A stretch of DNA of 64,000 nt from Salinivibrio sp. ES.052 (GCF_900141775.1 NZ_FSRI01000001.1:1520251-1584250); one strand, 5' to 3'. Positions 45,209 through 54,595 are shown, numbered from the stretch's first letter. The notes: generated from the sequence alone by a model not told the origin. A program made the numbers and translations.

Positions 45209-48013
45209 ATGACCACGACTGATACTAACATCACCTATTACACTCTGCCGCTCAGCGGCTTAAGCTGCCAAGGGTGTGTGAAAAAAGTGACCAAAGCGCT
45301 TGAGGATATCGACGGGGTGCGCATTGAGGATATTGATACCCAGTCAGTCTCGCTAGAAATACTGGGGGAAAGCACTGAGTACCCACTGCGCCAGGCCGTC
45401 TCCGCGATTGAAGCGCTCGGCTATCAGGTCGGCGACCATCATCACTTCACCTTGATCGGGCTAAACTGCGGCCGCTGCGTGGCTAAAGTGGAAGAGACGC
45501 TAAATGCACAGCCCACGGTGTTTTCACACACAGTGAGTAAAACTGAGGCTCACGTGCACACCAGCTTGAGCGCCGGTGCCGTAATCAACATTATCGATCA
45601 ACTTGGTTATCAAGCCACACTCGCGTCTGACAATGATGAAGCCATAAGCACTGACACTGAATCATCTTCAGAGGCGGACACCAATAACACCACGTTATGG
45701 GCCTCAGAGGCTACCCCATCATCCGTCGATGACTCGGTTCAATCAACCCGTACAGAGCCAACCCAAGCAGAGTCGACAAGCAAAACGACGCGTCAGCAAT
45801 ACGTGTTGTCTGGGATGACTTGTGCCAGTTGTGTGAGTAGTGTTGAAAACGCGATTCGTGGTGTCGATGGTGTCGCGAGTGTGAATGTGAATTTGGCCGA
45901 GCGTAGCGCGATCGTCAAAGGGCATGCCTCACCAGAGCGTATAGTCCACGCGGTACAAAACGCCGGTTATGGCGCTGAAAAAGTCGAAGATGATAATGAT
46001 CGCCGCGAACGCCAGCAACACCAGCAAGCTGCCGAGTTAAAGAGCTTTAAACGCAGTACCATTGCCGGCTTAGGCCTCGGTGCACCGCTGATGGCTTGGG
46101 GCGTATTTGGTGGCAGCATGACCATTCAGTCTGCTCAGGATCAGTGGGCGTGGGGTGCCATTGCGGTAGTGACCCTCTTGCTCCTTGCAACCGGTGGCCG
46201 TCACTTCTTTGCCAATGCCTGGCAAGCACTGAAGCACAAACGTGCCACCATGGATACCTTGGTGGCACTCGGGACGGGTGCAGCATGGCTGTATTCTACC
46301 GCCGTGGTGCTTGCTCCGGCTTTGTTCCCCGAGCAAGCACGGCATGTTTATTTTGAAGCCTCAGCGATGATCATTGGTTTGATTAGCTTGGGCCATGCGA
46401 TTGAAGCGCGCGCACGTGCCAATACCTCTAAAGCCCTTGACCAGCTGCTTGATTTGCAGCCACCCACAGCCTTAATCATTGAAAACGGAAAAGAAATAGA
46501 GCGTCCGCTTGATGAAGTGAAACAGGGAATGACACTGCGAGTTAAACCTGGCGCTAAGGTACCGGTTGATGGCGAAGTGGTTGATGGCAGCAGCTATATC
46601 GACGAATCCATGCTGACCGGTGAGCCTGTGCCTGTTCACAAAACAGCGGGAGACACGCTTCATGCCGGGACCGTGAACCAAAAAGGTGGCTTAACCTTTA
46701 AAGCGACCGGCGTCGGTAGCGATACCATGCTAGCGCGCATTATCGATTTAGTGCGCGAAGCACAAAGCAGTAAACCCGAGCTGGCCAAGCTTGCCGACCG
46801 CATTTCCGCAGTGTTTGTGCCCATCGTGGTGGCTATTGCGCTGATCACGGCAGCTATCTGGTATGTTGTCGGCCCTGAGCCATCGGTCAGCTATATGCTA
46901 GTCACCGCCACCACGGTATTGATCATCGCTTGTCCGTGCGCACTGGGCTTGGCCACGCCACTCTCTGTGACCGCTGCCGTCGGTCGCGCCGCCGAATTGG
47001 GGGTGTTAATCCGTGATGCGGATGCGCTGCAAACCGCTGCCAAAATCCACACCCTGGTGTTTGATAAAACCGGAACATTGACACGCGGCCAACCCGAAGT
47101 GACCCATGTAAAAGCGATTAACGGCGACCAAGAGCGTTTGATAGCAATCGCCGCCTCGCTAGAGCAGCATTCTGAGCATCCGCTGGCGCAGGCTATTGTT
47201 AATTATGCCAAGGCACAGGATCTCTCACTGCCAACATCAAACGACTTTAACAGCGAATCTGGCAAAGGGATCCAGGCACAGATCGATGGGACGCGCTACT
47301 TCATTGGCAACCAAGCGTGGATGGACGCACAAGGGATCGAGACTGCCTCCCATCAAAGCGATATCGACGCCATGACTCAGCGTGGCGAGACCGCCATCTA
47401 TCTTGCCAATGCAGACAGTGTCCAAGCGCTGATTGGTGTCAGTGATCCTATTCGTGACGATGCCATTGAGGCGGTTGCCAACCTGCAATCGCAAGGGCTC
47501 GAAGTGATCATGCTCTCTGGTGACCATCCTGATACCGCCAATGCCATTGGTCGTCAGCTAGGCATTGATCATGTGATTGCTGGGGTGCTACCCGATGGTA
47601 AATCGGAACAAATTCAACACCTGCAACAGCAAGGCAAGCGTGTGGCGATGGTCGGCGATGGCATTAACGATGCCCCTGCACTCGCACAAGCCGATGTGGG
47701 TGTCGCCATGGGCAGTGGCAGTGATATTGCCATAGAAAGTGCGCAAATCACCTTGATGCACCAGCACCTAGGGGCATTGGCCAACGCGATTGCTTTGTCT
47801 CAAGCCGCCGTGCGCAATATGAAGCAGAACCTCTTTGGGGCCTTTATTTATAACACCTTAGGGATCCCAGTCGCGGCCGGCATCCTTTATCCCTTCACTG
47901 GCATGTTGCTCAGCCCGGTGATTGCAGGGGGCGCGATGGCGCTGTCTTCGATTACGGTTGTCACCAACGCCAATCGACTACGTTTTTTCAAAATAAAATC
48001 AAACGACACATAA
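45209..48013 (+). CDS. copA: Cu(+)-exporting P-type ATPase
   Basis: 934 residues, longer than the E. coli enzyme because three N-terminal heavy-metal domains are present: SGLSCQGCVKK (about residue 20), LIGLNCGRCVAK (about 90) and LSGMTCASCVSS (about 205), linked by a Ser/Thr/Glu-rich spacer. The P1B core follows: TGEPVP actuator, IACPCALGLATPL transport motif, DKTGTLT phosphorylation site, SEHPLAQA and GDGINDAPALA. It exports Cu(I) from the cytoplasm. It is induced through the CueR promoter upstream and is probably cotranscribed with the DUF411 gene 13 bp downstream. Confidence 0.97.
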   Translation: MTTTDTNITYYTLPLSGLSCQGCVKKVTKALEDIDGVRIEDIDTQSVSLEILGESTEYPLRQAVSAIEALGYQVGDHHHFTLIGLNCGRCVAKVEETLNAQPTVFSHTVSKTEAHVHTSLSAGAVINIIDQLGYQATLASDNDEAISTDTESSSEADTNNTTLWASEATPSSVDDSVQSTRTEPTQAESTSKTTRQQYVLSGMTCASCVSSVENAIRGVDGVASVNVNLAERSAIVKGHASPERIVHAVQNAGYGAEKVEDDNDRRERQQHQQAAELKSFKRSTIAGLGLGAPLMAWGVFGGSMTIQSAQDQWAWGAIAVVTLLLLATGGRHFFANAWQALKHKRATMDTLVALGTGAAWLYSTAVVLAPALFPEQARHVYFEASAMIIGLISLGHAIEARARANTSKALDQLLDLQPPTALIIENGKEIERPLDEVKQGMTLRVKPGAKVPVDGEVVDGSSYIDESMLTGEPVPVHKTAGDTLHAGTVNQKGGLTFKATGVGSDTMLARIIDLVREAQSSKPELAKLADRISAVFVPIVVAIALITAAIWYVVGPEPSVSYMLVTATTVLIIACPCALGLATPLSVTAAVGRAAELGVLIRDADALQTAAKIHTLVFDKTGTLTRGQPEVTHVKAINGDQERLIAIAASLEQHSEHPLAQAIVNYAKAQDLSLPTSNDFNSESGKGIQAQIDGTRYFIGNQAWMDAQGIETASHQSDIDAMTQRGETAIYLANADSVQALIGVSDPIRDDAIEAVANLQSQGLEVIMLSGDHPDTANAIGRQLGIDHVIAGVLPDGKSEQIQHLQQQGKRVAMVGDGINDAPALAQADVGVAMGSGSDIAIESAQITLMHQHLGALANAIALSQAAVRNMKQNLFGAFIYNTLGIPVAAGILYPFTGMLLSPVIAGGAMALSSITVVTNANRLRFFKIKSNDT

Positions 48014-48025
48014 CAAGGAGCGATA

Positions 48026-48463
48026 ATGAAGCGTTTACAACTACTTGCAGCAACCGTGGGTCTGATGAGTGCCTCAGCGATGGCCGCGAGCGGCGTGGTG
48101 TATAAATCGCCCAGCTGTGGCTGTTGCGACGATTGGGTTGAGCATATGGAGCAAGCCGGTTTTGAGCTAGAGGTCAAGCCACATGATGATATAGCGTCCA
48201 TCAAGCAAGAGATGGGCGTACCTGCCGATATGCAGTCATGTCATACTGCTCGCATTAACGGCTATGTGATTGAAGGGCATGTGCCAGCCAAAGAGGTGAA
48301 AAAGCTACTCGCTACCAATACTGGATTAGAAGGGCTGGCGGTAGCCGGCATGCCAATCGGCTCGCCAGGCATGGAATATGGCGACCGTCACCAGCCCTAC
48401 ACAGTGATGGCGTTTGATGACGCAGGCAACACGCAAGCCTTCAAGCATTACCCAAAACCATAA
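48026..48463 (+). CDS. DUF411 metal-binding periplasmic protein
   Basis: 145 residues with AAGGAG before the ATG. A signal peptide ends near AMA-AS, then YKSPSCGCCDDWVEHMEQAGF carries the CxCC metal site of DUF411 proteins. MQSCHTARINGYVIEGHVPA adds a further cysteine and histidines. DUF411 proteins accompany copper-resistance genes and are thought to bind or pass on Cu(I) in the periplasm. It follows copA in the same direction and ends at a strong terminator, so it is part of the copper response. Confidence 0.9.
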   Translation: MKRLQLLAATVGLMSASAMAASGVVYKSPSCGCCDDWVEHMEQAGFELEVKPHDDIASIKQEMGVPADMQSCHTARINGYVIEGHVPAKEVKKLLATNTGLEGLAVAGMPIGSPGMEYGDRHQPYTVMAFDDAGNTQAFKHYPKP

Positions 48464-48484
48464 ACACCCTGCCACTATAACGAC

Positions 48485-48512
48485 AAAACCCCAGCCAAAA
48501 GGCTGGGGTTTT
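48485..48512. terminator. Bidirectional terminator between the copper operon and the tRNA genes
   Basis: A 12-bp stem AAAACCCCAGCC / GGCTGGGGTTTT with an AAAA loop, A- and T-rich at both ends. It serves the DUF411 gene on the plus strand and the tRNA transcript on the minus strand. Confidence 0.92.
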
Positions 48513-48516
48513 AAGT

Positions 48517-48538
48517 TGGTCGGTGAAGAGGGATTCGA
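48517..48538 (-). pseudogene. tRNA-Pro 3'-end fragment
   Basis: Twenty-two bases identical to the CCA end, acceptor and part of the T arm of the two tRNA-Pro genes next to it. The sequence then diverges for about 50 bp and no cloverleaf can be drawn. It looks like a remnant of a third copy or of a recombination event. Confidence 0.7.
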
Positions 48539-48589
48539 TTGGACCGGCTTCCGGACCCCGACTAAATGCGCTCTCCACTACCCGAATAG

Positions 48590-48666
<77 letters not shown>

Positions 48667-48719
48667 TTAATGCTTTTTACGTCAGCCAAGTAAGTTTGGA
48701 TTACTGGGCTTTAAAATAG

Positions 48720-48796
<77 letters not shown>

Positions 48797-48809
48797 ACAT
48801 CTCTAACAA

Positions 48810-48838
48810 GTTTTACGAATACGTAGCAAACTTGTCAA
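48810..48838 (-). promoter_or_regulatory. Promoter of the tRNA-Pro genes
   Basis: A perfect -35 TTGACA (48833-48838), a 17-bp spacer and TAAAAC (48810-48815) on the minus strand, 14 bp before the first tRNA base. The remaining gap up to 49104 holds only the FNR-like site described separately. Confidence 0.8.
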
Positions 48839-49029
48839 GCAGTCTAGTCTGCGTTTAAGTGCATCCTACCTGCTGAGGTCGCCTATCATACTCAAGCATC
48901 GCGAAACCTCAAGCCCTAGCCGCGTATTTTTTCACTCAACCGCTTTAAACGGTGAAAGTCGCATCAGTTGCGCGCAGTTTGTGATCAGATCGTTGTTAAC
49001 AAATGTTGATAAATTGTTCACCACTTCTC

Positions 49030-49043
49030 TTGATCCTGATCAG
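49030..49043 (+). promoter_or_regulatory. FNR-like site upstream of the DUF3149 gene
   Basis: TTGATCCTGATCAG matches 9 of 10 defined positions of the FNR consensus TTGAT-N4-ATCAA and lies 62 bp before the start codon. No clear -10 element at the ideal distance was found. Confidence 0.45.
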
Positions 49044-49104
49044 TATTCAATCCACTTCCTATTGGCATCCTGATCCTACATTAACGGACACGAGGGTACA
49101 GACT

Positions 49105-49242
49105 ATGGACTTTTGGCTTGATCTACTTTTCGGCAACGCCGTGGGCTTGTCATCCATGATTGTCATCATCTGTACATTTGGCCTGTTCAGCTTTTTCGGC
49201 GGCTATTTTATCTACAAAGTGATGACTTCCAAACCTCAATAA
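49105..49242 (+). CDS. DUF3149 small membrane protein
   Basis: 45 residues from the ATG at 49105, which follows GAGGG by eight to nine bases; an upstream in-frame start is not part of the family. The sequence MDFWLDLLFGNAVGLSSM with a following hydrophobic helix (about 14-38) and ending YKVMTSKPQ is characteristic of DUF3149, a tiny single-span inner-membrane protein of marine gammaproteobacteria. Function unknown. An FNR-like site upstream hints at expression without oxygen. A long hairpin terminator follows. Confidence 0.85.
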   Translation: MDFWLDLLFGNAVGLSSMIVIICTFGLFSFFGGYFIYKVMTSKPQ

Positions 49243-49281
49243 CCTGTTTTATTGCCTACCTATCTTTAAGCGCATTTGCTT

Positions 49282-49331
49282 AACCTAGAGCCACATGGTT
49301 GGTCACAGAGTGTAGCTCTAGGTTTCTTTTT
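49282..49331 (+). terminator. Terminator after the DUF3149 gene
   Basis: A 10-bp outer stem AACCTAGAGC / GCTCTAGGTT encloses a 23-nt loop and is followed by TCTTTTTTT. Confidence 0.85.
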
Positions 49332-49387
49332 TTATTTTCGTTTATACTGTCTCAAAATGACTCCACGACGCACATGGCACTGTAGTG

Positions 49388-49972
49388 ATGAGTGATAAAA
49401 ACGAATTTGAGCTATTCCGAGAAATGATGTCTGATGTCGCCCCCATAGCGCAAGATACGGTTGAGGATCAAACTGGACCGCATCAGCCTACAGAAGCTCA
49501 ACTGGCGCGACAACGCGCGGCGCAGAAGCTAGCTCATAGTGATCCCGAGTATCTATCACTCGATTATGCCACCATGGTTAAACCCGACGAGGTGATGGCT
49601 TATAAACGGGATGGCGTACAAGAAGGGGTATTTAGGAAGCTTCGCCTAGGTAAATATGACATTAATGCGCGACTTGACCTGCACAAGATGTCGTTAGAGC
49701 AAGCCCGCGATGAAATTCTACGCTTTCTGAAACAATGCCAACGCATGGATGTTCGCACCGTGATTATTGTGCATGGAAAAGGCGAGCGCAGTAACCCACC
49801 GGCAATGATGAAAAGCTATGTCTGTCAGTGGTTGCAACAAATCTCCGACGTGCTGGGCTTCCATTCGGCGCTTCGCCACCAAGGCGGTTCGGGTGCGCTA
49901 TATGTGATGCTTAAAAAAAGCCAAGAAAAAAAGCTGGAAACCCGTGAGCGGCACTTGAGCCATCGCCCCTAA
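49388..49972 (+). CDS. smrB: Ribosome rescue endonuclease SmrB
   Basis: 194 residues from the ATG at 49388 (a GTG immediately before it is an alternative; no strong ribosome site for either). The N-terminal part is acidic and probably flexible, and the C-terminal Smr domain (about 95-175) shows LDLHKMSLEQARDEIL and the catalytic loop IIVHGKGERSNPP, ending SALRHQGGSGALYVML. SmrB cuts mRNA at collided ribosomes to start rescue by tmRNA. It ends at a bidirectional terminator. Confidence 0.93.
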   Translation: MSDKNEFELFREMMSDVAPIAQDTVEDQTGPHQPTEAQLARQRAAQKLAHSDPEYLSLDYATMVKPDEVMAYKRDGVQEGVFRKLRLGKYDINARLDLHKMSLEQARDEILRFLKQCQRMDVRTVIIVHGKGERSNPPAMMKSYVCQWLQQISDVLGFHSALRHQGGSGALYVMLKKSQEKKLETRERHLSHRP

Positions 49973-49976
49973 ACCA

Positions 49977-50007
49977 GAAAAAGACTGGCCGCTTGCCAGT
50001 CTTTTTC
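49977..50007. terminator. Bidirectional terminator between smrB and the LysE gene
   Basis: A 13-bp stem GAAAAAGACTGGC / GCCAGTCTTTTTC with a 5-nt loop between convergent genes. Confidence 0.92.
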
Positions 50008-50025
50008 GCACTCTAGACAACGGCT

Positions 50026-50649
50026 TTACGAGTATTGCAGCGTGACGATCACTCGTATTGCTAATGCGAGGAGTACCAGCCCAGAAAGCTTATCAACCCA
50101 AACCGCGTGTCGACGCAGTTTATCCACCACCCCCGCGCTGGAAAGCAAAAAAGCAATCAGGGTGTACCACAACCCGTCAATGAACAACGGCGTCAACACA
50201 ATCACACTGCGGCTAAATAAATCCGTGCCCACCGCAACGAACTGGCTGAATAAGGCAATAAAAAACAGCGCTAGCTTTGGGTTAAGCATCGAGATCATTG
50301 CGCCATCGCGCGCCGCCTCACCTAAGCTTGCTGGTTTTCCGGCTTCTAATTTTGCAGCCACACCGCCTTTACTCAGCAGTGACTTTATCCCGAGCCAAGC
50401 CAGATAGCCTGCCCCTGCGTAGGCAATGACAGTAAACAATAATGGCGATTGCTTGAAGATAACCGCCAATCCCAACATGGTAATCAGTGCATAAAGACCA
50501 ACGCCAAAAGCATGCGCCCATGAGGCCACAATGCCATGTAAGCGGCTATTGGCAAGGCTATGTTTTGCCATCACTACTAAACTGGGACCAGGTGACATCG
50601 CCCCCAGCATGCAAACTAATGCGAGTGATGCCCAAATGGTGAATGTCAT
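50026..50649 (-). CDS. LysE/RhtB family transporter
   Basis: 207 residues with six membrane helices. The N-terminal GAMSPGPSLVVMAKHSLANSR and MLNPKLALFFIALFSQFV are family hallmarks. Members export amino acids or related small molecules. It is followed on the same strand, upstream in transcription, by ybaK with 18 bp between, so both may share a transcript. The exported compound is unknown, and it is not closely similar to the LysE protein at 22.6 kb. Confidence 0.88.
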   Translation of the reverse strand: MTFTIWASLALVCMLGAMSPGPSLVVMAKHSLANSRLHGIVASWAHAFGVGLYALITMLGLAVIFKQSPLLFTVIAYAGAGYLAWLGIKSLLSKGGVAAKLEAGKPASLGEAARDGAMISMLNPKLALFFIALFSQFVAVGTDLFSRSVIVLTPLFIDGLWYTLIAFLLSSAGVVDKLRRHAVWVDKLSGLVLLALAIRVIVTLQYS

Positions 50650-50667
50650 AATTACTTATCCTCCTGT

Positions 50668-51144
50668 TTAACCGCCAATGGCGGCATACTGGCCTGCCGT
50701 CAATGACACGAGATCGTTCGGTGCCAATTCAATTTCTAAGCCACGGCGTCCTGCGCTGACGCAAATGGTCGTAAACGGCTTTGCTGATGCATCTAAAAAG
50801 GTGGGAAGACGTTTTTTCTGTCCAAGAGGACTGATCCCCCCGACCAGATATCCCGTTGCACGTTGCGCTATTTGCGGATCTGCCATGGTCGCTTTTTTAC
50901 CTCCCGCGGCTTTTGCTGCCGCTTTAAGATTGAGGCTACCTTTCACCGGAACCACGGCCACAGCAAGCTGCTTACTGTCACCATTGATACAAAATAACAA
51001 GGTTTTGAATACGCGTGCCGGATCTTGCCCTAACGCTTGGACAGCCTCGTCGCCAAAGTTTGGGTTACTTGGGTCATGTTCATATTGATGAACATCGAAG
51101 GCAATACCCTGTTTTTCCGCTATTTTTATTGCTGGCGTCATCAT
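50668..51144 (-). CDS. ybaK: Cys-tRNA(Pro)/Cys-tRNA(Cys) deacylase YbaK
   Basis: 158 residues of the YbaK/EbsC editing family: [23 protein letters not shown] at the N terminus, RVFKTLLF with the conserved Lys of the active site, and [21 protein letters not shown]. The free-standing enzyme removes cysteine wrongly attached to tRNA-Pro by prolyl-tRNA synthetase. Two tRNA-Pro genes lie 2 kb away, which may be coincidental. Confidence 0.95.
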   Translation of the reverse strand: MMTPAIKIAEKQGIAFDVHQYEHDPSNPNFGDEAVQALGQDPARVFKTLLFCINGDSKQLAVAVVPVKGSLNLKAAAKAAGGKKATMADPQIAQRATGYLVGGISPLGQKKRLPTFLDASAKPFTTICVSAGRRGLEIELAPNDLVSLTAGQYAAIGG

Positions 51145-51187
51145 ATTTCTCTGCTGCTACAACACACCGCAATATCATTACACAAAA

Positions 51188-51214
51188 AAAGCGGCACCGC
51201 ACCGGTACCGCTTT
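51188..51214 (-). terminator. Terminator of the 5'-nucleotidase gene
   Basis: A stem AAAGCGGTACC / GGTGCCGCTTT (minus strand, one mismatch) with a 5-nt loop and T7. Confidence 0.82.
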
Positions 51215-51236
51215 ATCATCGCAATCTTATCAAGAT

Positions 51237-52910
51237 TTATTTGTAAACAATCTCACCCTTTGGTGCATAGTCATTCACGTCAATAGGACTATTGGCTTCT
51301 AGATAATCTTTCAACACTTCCGCATCAACAAAACCGGTGTTCACGTTACCTGGATGGTTAGTCAATTTTGGATAACCATCACCACCAGCGGCGTTAAAGC
51401 TTGGCACGGTAAAGCGATAGGTCTTATCCATATCGATAGGCTCACCACCAATCTTCACATCATGGACTTTACCGTTTTCAACGACCATAGAAACGCCTGC
51501 GAATTGAACATACGCTCCCGAGTCAACCGGCTTGGTGCCCACGACATTGAGGTAATCCATCACTTCTTCACCGCTCATGTCGGTGTAAGTCACCATGTTG
51601 CCGAATGGCTGAACTTTAAGCACATCTTTGTATGTGATATCGCCAGAGATGATAGAGTCACGAACTCCCCCTGAGTTCATCACCGCAAAATCAGCATTGG
51701 CGCGCTCCATGTGGGATTTGGCAATCAAACGACCGAGGTTGGTCTGCTGGAAGCGAACAACATTGCGATCACCTTCTAACTTACCGTTACTCTCGGCGAT
51801 CTTAACATTGAGCTTCTCTTGACCTTTATCTTGATAAGGCTTCAAGAAGTCATACAAAGCTTGGTCTTTTTCAATTTCATCTTGGATAAAGACGCGCTTT
51901 TTCTCACCATCAACCTTGATTTTTTTCTTCAGGTTCACCGGGATCAGATCGTAGCTCACGAGGCTCAAATCACCGTTTTGGAATTCAAACTCTGCCTTAC
52001 CAACGTACTTGCCCCACTCATGGGCTTGCATGATCCAAGCGCCATTTTGTTGATCAGGCGTACAGGCATCACCAGGCTCGAAGCTCTCGTTGTACATGTT
52101 CGGACCTTCCATACACACCGGCTCTTGTGAGTGGCCGCCGATGATAAGGTCGAGATCGCCTTCGTCCATGTAACGCGCGAGCGCCACATCACCTGGGGCA
52201 TTGACACCACTTTTACCGTCTGCGTAGTGACCCATGTGAGTCGCCGCGATAATGATGTCAGGCTTCTCAGTTTCTTTCAGCTTGGCGATCACTTTTTTCG
52301 CTTCTGCTTTCGGATCACGGAAATCGAGCGAACCTATGTATTCTGGGTTACCGATCTTAGCGGTATCTTCTGTAGTCAAACCGACGACTGCGATTTTCAG
52401 GCCGTTACGTTCAAACATCTCGTAAGCCTGGAATTTACGCTCGCCGGTCTCTTTGTCATAAATGTTGGCTGACAGCATTGGGAAGTCAGTCCATTGCATT
52501 TGCTGTTTCAGCACGCTTAATGGATTATCAAACTCATGGTTACCAATGGCCATGGCATCGTAACCAATTCGCGTCATCCCTTTAAAATCGGGCTCTGCTT
52601 GCAGCAAGTCAGATTCAGGGACACCGGTGTTGATATCGCCCCCAGAGAGCAGTAACACTTCACTGCCTTCGGCCTCGGCTTCAGTGCGTAGCTCGTCAAT
52701 CAACGTTTTACGCGCTGCCATGCCATATTCGCCATAGCGGTTGTGCCAGAAACGACCGTGGTGATCGTTGGTATGAAGAATGGTAAGTTTATAAGTGGTA
52801 TCTGGCGCCCAACCTTGCTCTTGTGTCTCCGAGCCAGAGTTGGCACACCCTGCCAAAGATGCAATTAACGCAGCACTCACTGCTGCCTTCAAACAAAGAC
52901 GTTCCTTCAT
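51237..52910 (-). CDS. Periplasmic/outer-membrane 5'-nucleotidase (UshA/NutA family)
   Basis: 557 residues from the ATG at 52910, nine bases after AAGG; an in-frame start at 52955 is less likely. A lipobox SLAGCANS at the N terminus makes it a lipoprotein. The metallophosphatase domain shows ILHTNDHHGRFW, LLLSGGDINTG, AIGNHEFD and THMGHYADG. The C-terminal substrate-binding domain has NSGGVRDSI and FNAAGGDGYP. It hydrolyses extracellular nucleotides and UDP-sugars; in vibrios the chloride-dependent NutA lets cells use ATP and other nucleotides as nutrients. Confidence 0.92.
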   Translation of the reverse strand: MKERLCLKAAVSAALIASLAGCANSGSETQEQGWAPDTTYKLTILHTNDHHGRFWHNRYGEYGMAARKTLIDELRTEAEAEGSEVLLLSGGDINTGVPESDLLQAEPDFKGMTRIGYDAMAIGNHEFDNPLSVLKQQMQWTDFPMLSANIYDKETGERKFQAYEMFERNGLKIAVVGLTTEDTAKIGNPEYIGSLDFRDPKAEAKKVIAKLKETEKPDIIIAATHMGHYADGKSGVNAPGDVALARYMDEGDLDLIIGGHSQEPVCMEGPNMYNESFEPGDACTPDQQNGAWIMQAHEWGKYVGKAEFEFQNGDLSLVSYDLIPVNLKKKIKVDGEKKRVFIQDEIEKDQALYDFLKPYQDKGQEKLNVKIAESNGKLEGDRNVVRFQQTNLGRLIAKSHMERANADFAVMNSGGVRDSIISGDITYKDVLKVQPFGNMVTYTDMSGEEVMDYLNVVGTKPVDSGAYVQFAGVSMVVENGKVHDVKIGGEPIDMDKTYRFTVPSFNAAGGDGYPKLTNHPGNVNTGFVDAEVLKDYLEANSPIDVNDYAPKGEIVYK

Positions 52911-52937
52911 GATCATAGACCTTTTTAGCGATGGAAA

Positions 52938-52966
52938 AACCACCATCGACATCACTGTCGGTGGTT
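52938..52966 (-). other. Hairpin in the 5'-nucleotidase leader
   Basis: A 6-bp outer stem AACCAC / GTGGTT and a 4-bp inner stem CGAC / GTCG with a three-base bulge, about 30 bp before the start codon. Function unknown; it may stabilise the leader. Confidence 0.5.
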
Positions 52967-53114
52967 AGAAAACGCTATCTAGTCTAAAAGAATTGATGCT
53001 ACGGTGCTGAGTCATTTCATATTTTTGTTGTGATGATCACCCTACATATACCATATAAGCTCACTTTGGTGATCAGGGCAAAACTTCTAGAGTCAGCACT
53101 CTAACCCAATAAAA

Positions 53115-53164
53115 AACGGCGCAGCCTTTGCTTGTCTATTTAAACAGGCAAGGACAACGCCGTT
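53115..53164 (-). terminator. Terminator of the NhaC-family gene
   Basis: Outer stem AACGGCG / CGCCGTT enclosing a second imperfect stem (CTTGCCTG/CAAGCAAAG region), followed on the minus strand by a T6 run. Confidence 0.8.
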
Positions 53165-53182
53165 GGCTGTACCGTTAAGCGA

Positions 53183-54544
53183 CTAGGTGCGACGTGCTTG
53201 CCACCAACGGCGGCTAATCACTGCCATCAGCGCCGATATGGCCAAGAAGAAACAATAGTACGAATGGCTGACGATCACTAAGGGAGAAAGGCCAAAACTT
53301 GCCCCTAATAATAGGATTTGCGCGCCATAGGGGATCATGCCTTGCACCACACACGAGAAGATATCGAGTAAACTCGCGCTCCGCTTTGCTGGCACCCCGT
53401 GTTCGCTGGCAATGTTCTTTGCAACTTGCCCTGACACCACGATCGCAACCGTGTTATTGGCAGTGCACAAGTTGGCAAATGAGACTAAAAGCGCAATGCC
53501 AAACTCGCTGGCACGAGAATGATGCTGACCTTGGTTTTTCTGAAAACGGGCAATCACTTTGTTCACCGTTTGAGTCAGAAAGCTCAAGCCGCCCTGACAA
53601 CGCATCAGCTCGGCAATCCCACCGATCATTAAGGAGAGCAAGAAGATTTCTTGCATGCTGGAGAAGCCCGCTTTTATCTCCTGGCTAAAGGTCATCAGCG
53701 TGAAGTCAGGGGTGCCCATAAGCCCGATACATAACGCCAACACGATACCAGCGGTCAGGACCACGAACACATTCAACCCTGCCAACGCAAGAATGATAAT
53801 CGATAGATAAGGCACTACCGCCAGATAATTGATGCTCTCTGGCGCTTCAACGGGCGCACTTTGGTTGTTAAACACGAACAGCACAATGGCCGCGACCGCT
53901 GCGGGAATGGCAATCCCCACGTTTTCTTTAAACTTATCGCGCATGCTACAACCTTGTGAGCGAGTAGCAGCAATGGTGGTATCCGAAATAAAGGACAGGT
54001 TATCACCAAACATGGCACCACTCAGCAGTACGCCAGCCATGACCGCGGGCGCTTGGCCCGTCGCGGTTGCCATGTTAAGCGCAAAGGGAGCAAGGGCGGC
54101 AATGGTGCCCATGGACGTCCCCATCGCGGTGGAGATAAAGGCGGCAATTACGAACAGACCGGGTAAGATCAAGCTTTCTGGGATCAAGGCTAAGCCGAGA
54201 TTGACGGTAGCTTGTACCCCACCCGTCGCATCCGCCACTGACGAAAACGCACCGGCCAATAAATAAATTAAGCACATGGCAATAATATCGCCATGCCCCA
54301 TTCCACGAATAAGCTGCTCAATGGCGGTGTTCAGTCGCTCACGGCTCAAGCCTATGGCAAGAATCACAGCGGGTAGAATAGCCACGTGTGCCGGCAATTG
54401 ATAAAAGGCGTAATCTGCGCCCTGCAAAGTAAAGTAAACGCCAGCGCCAATGAAAAGCGTTAAGAACAAAAGAAGGGGGAGCAGTGCAATCGCAGAGGGC
54501 TGCGGTGTCGTATTTGCTGATGTTGTCATGGCAGTTTTTGTCAT
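53183..54544 (-). CDS. metT: NhaC-family sodium-coupled carrier, probable methionine transporter MetT
   Basis: 453 residues from the ATG at 54544 (a start at 54598 would lie upstream of the promoter). Eleven or twelve membrane helices with the family motifs GAFSSVADATGGVQATVNLGL, STAMGTSMGTIAALAPFALNM, GAMFGDNLSFISDTTIAATRSQG and NLCTANNTVAIVVSG. The NhaC superfamily includes Na+/H+ antiporters and the predicted methionine importer MetT. Three tandem MetJ-box units lie directly upstream of the promoter, which strongly favours MetT here. It would complement MetNIQ at 23.5-26 kb. Transport of methionine has not been shown for this protein. Confidence 0.82.
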   Translation of the reverse strand: MTKTAMTTSANTTPQPSAIALLPLLLFLTLFIGAGVYFTLQGADYAFYQLPAHVAILPAVILAIGLSRERLNTAIEQLIRGMGHGDIIAMCLIYLLAGAFSSVADATGGVQATVNLGLALIPESLILPGLFVIAAFISTAMGTSMGTIAALAPFALNMATATGQAPAVMAGVLLSGAMFGDNLSFISDTTIAATRSQGCSMRDKFKENVGIAIPAAVAAIVLFVFNNQSAPVEAPESINYLAVVPYLSIIILALAGLNVFVVLTAGIVLALCIGLMGTPDFTLMTFSQEIKAGFSSMQEIFLLSLMIGGIAELMRCQGGLSFLTQTVNKVIARFQKNQGQHHSRASEFGIALLVSFANLCTANNTVAIVVSGQVAKNIASEHGVPAKRSASLLDIFSCVVQGMIPYGAQILLLGASFGLSPLVIVSHSYYCFFLAISALMAVISRRWWQARRT

Positions 54545-54566
54545 ACCTATTATAAAACTGTGATCA

Positions 54567-54595
54567 AGGTTACAGACCGCTAGCCGTCCAGTCAA
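54567..54595 (-). promoter_or_regulatory. Promoter of metT
   Basis: TTGACT (54590-54595), 17-bp spacer, TAACCT (54567-54572) on the minus strand; the MetJ-box array begins five bases upstream of the -35. Confidence 0.6.
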
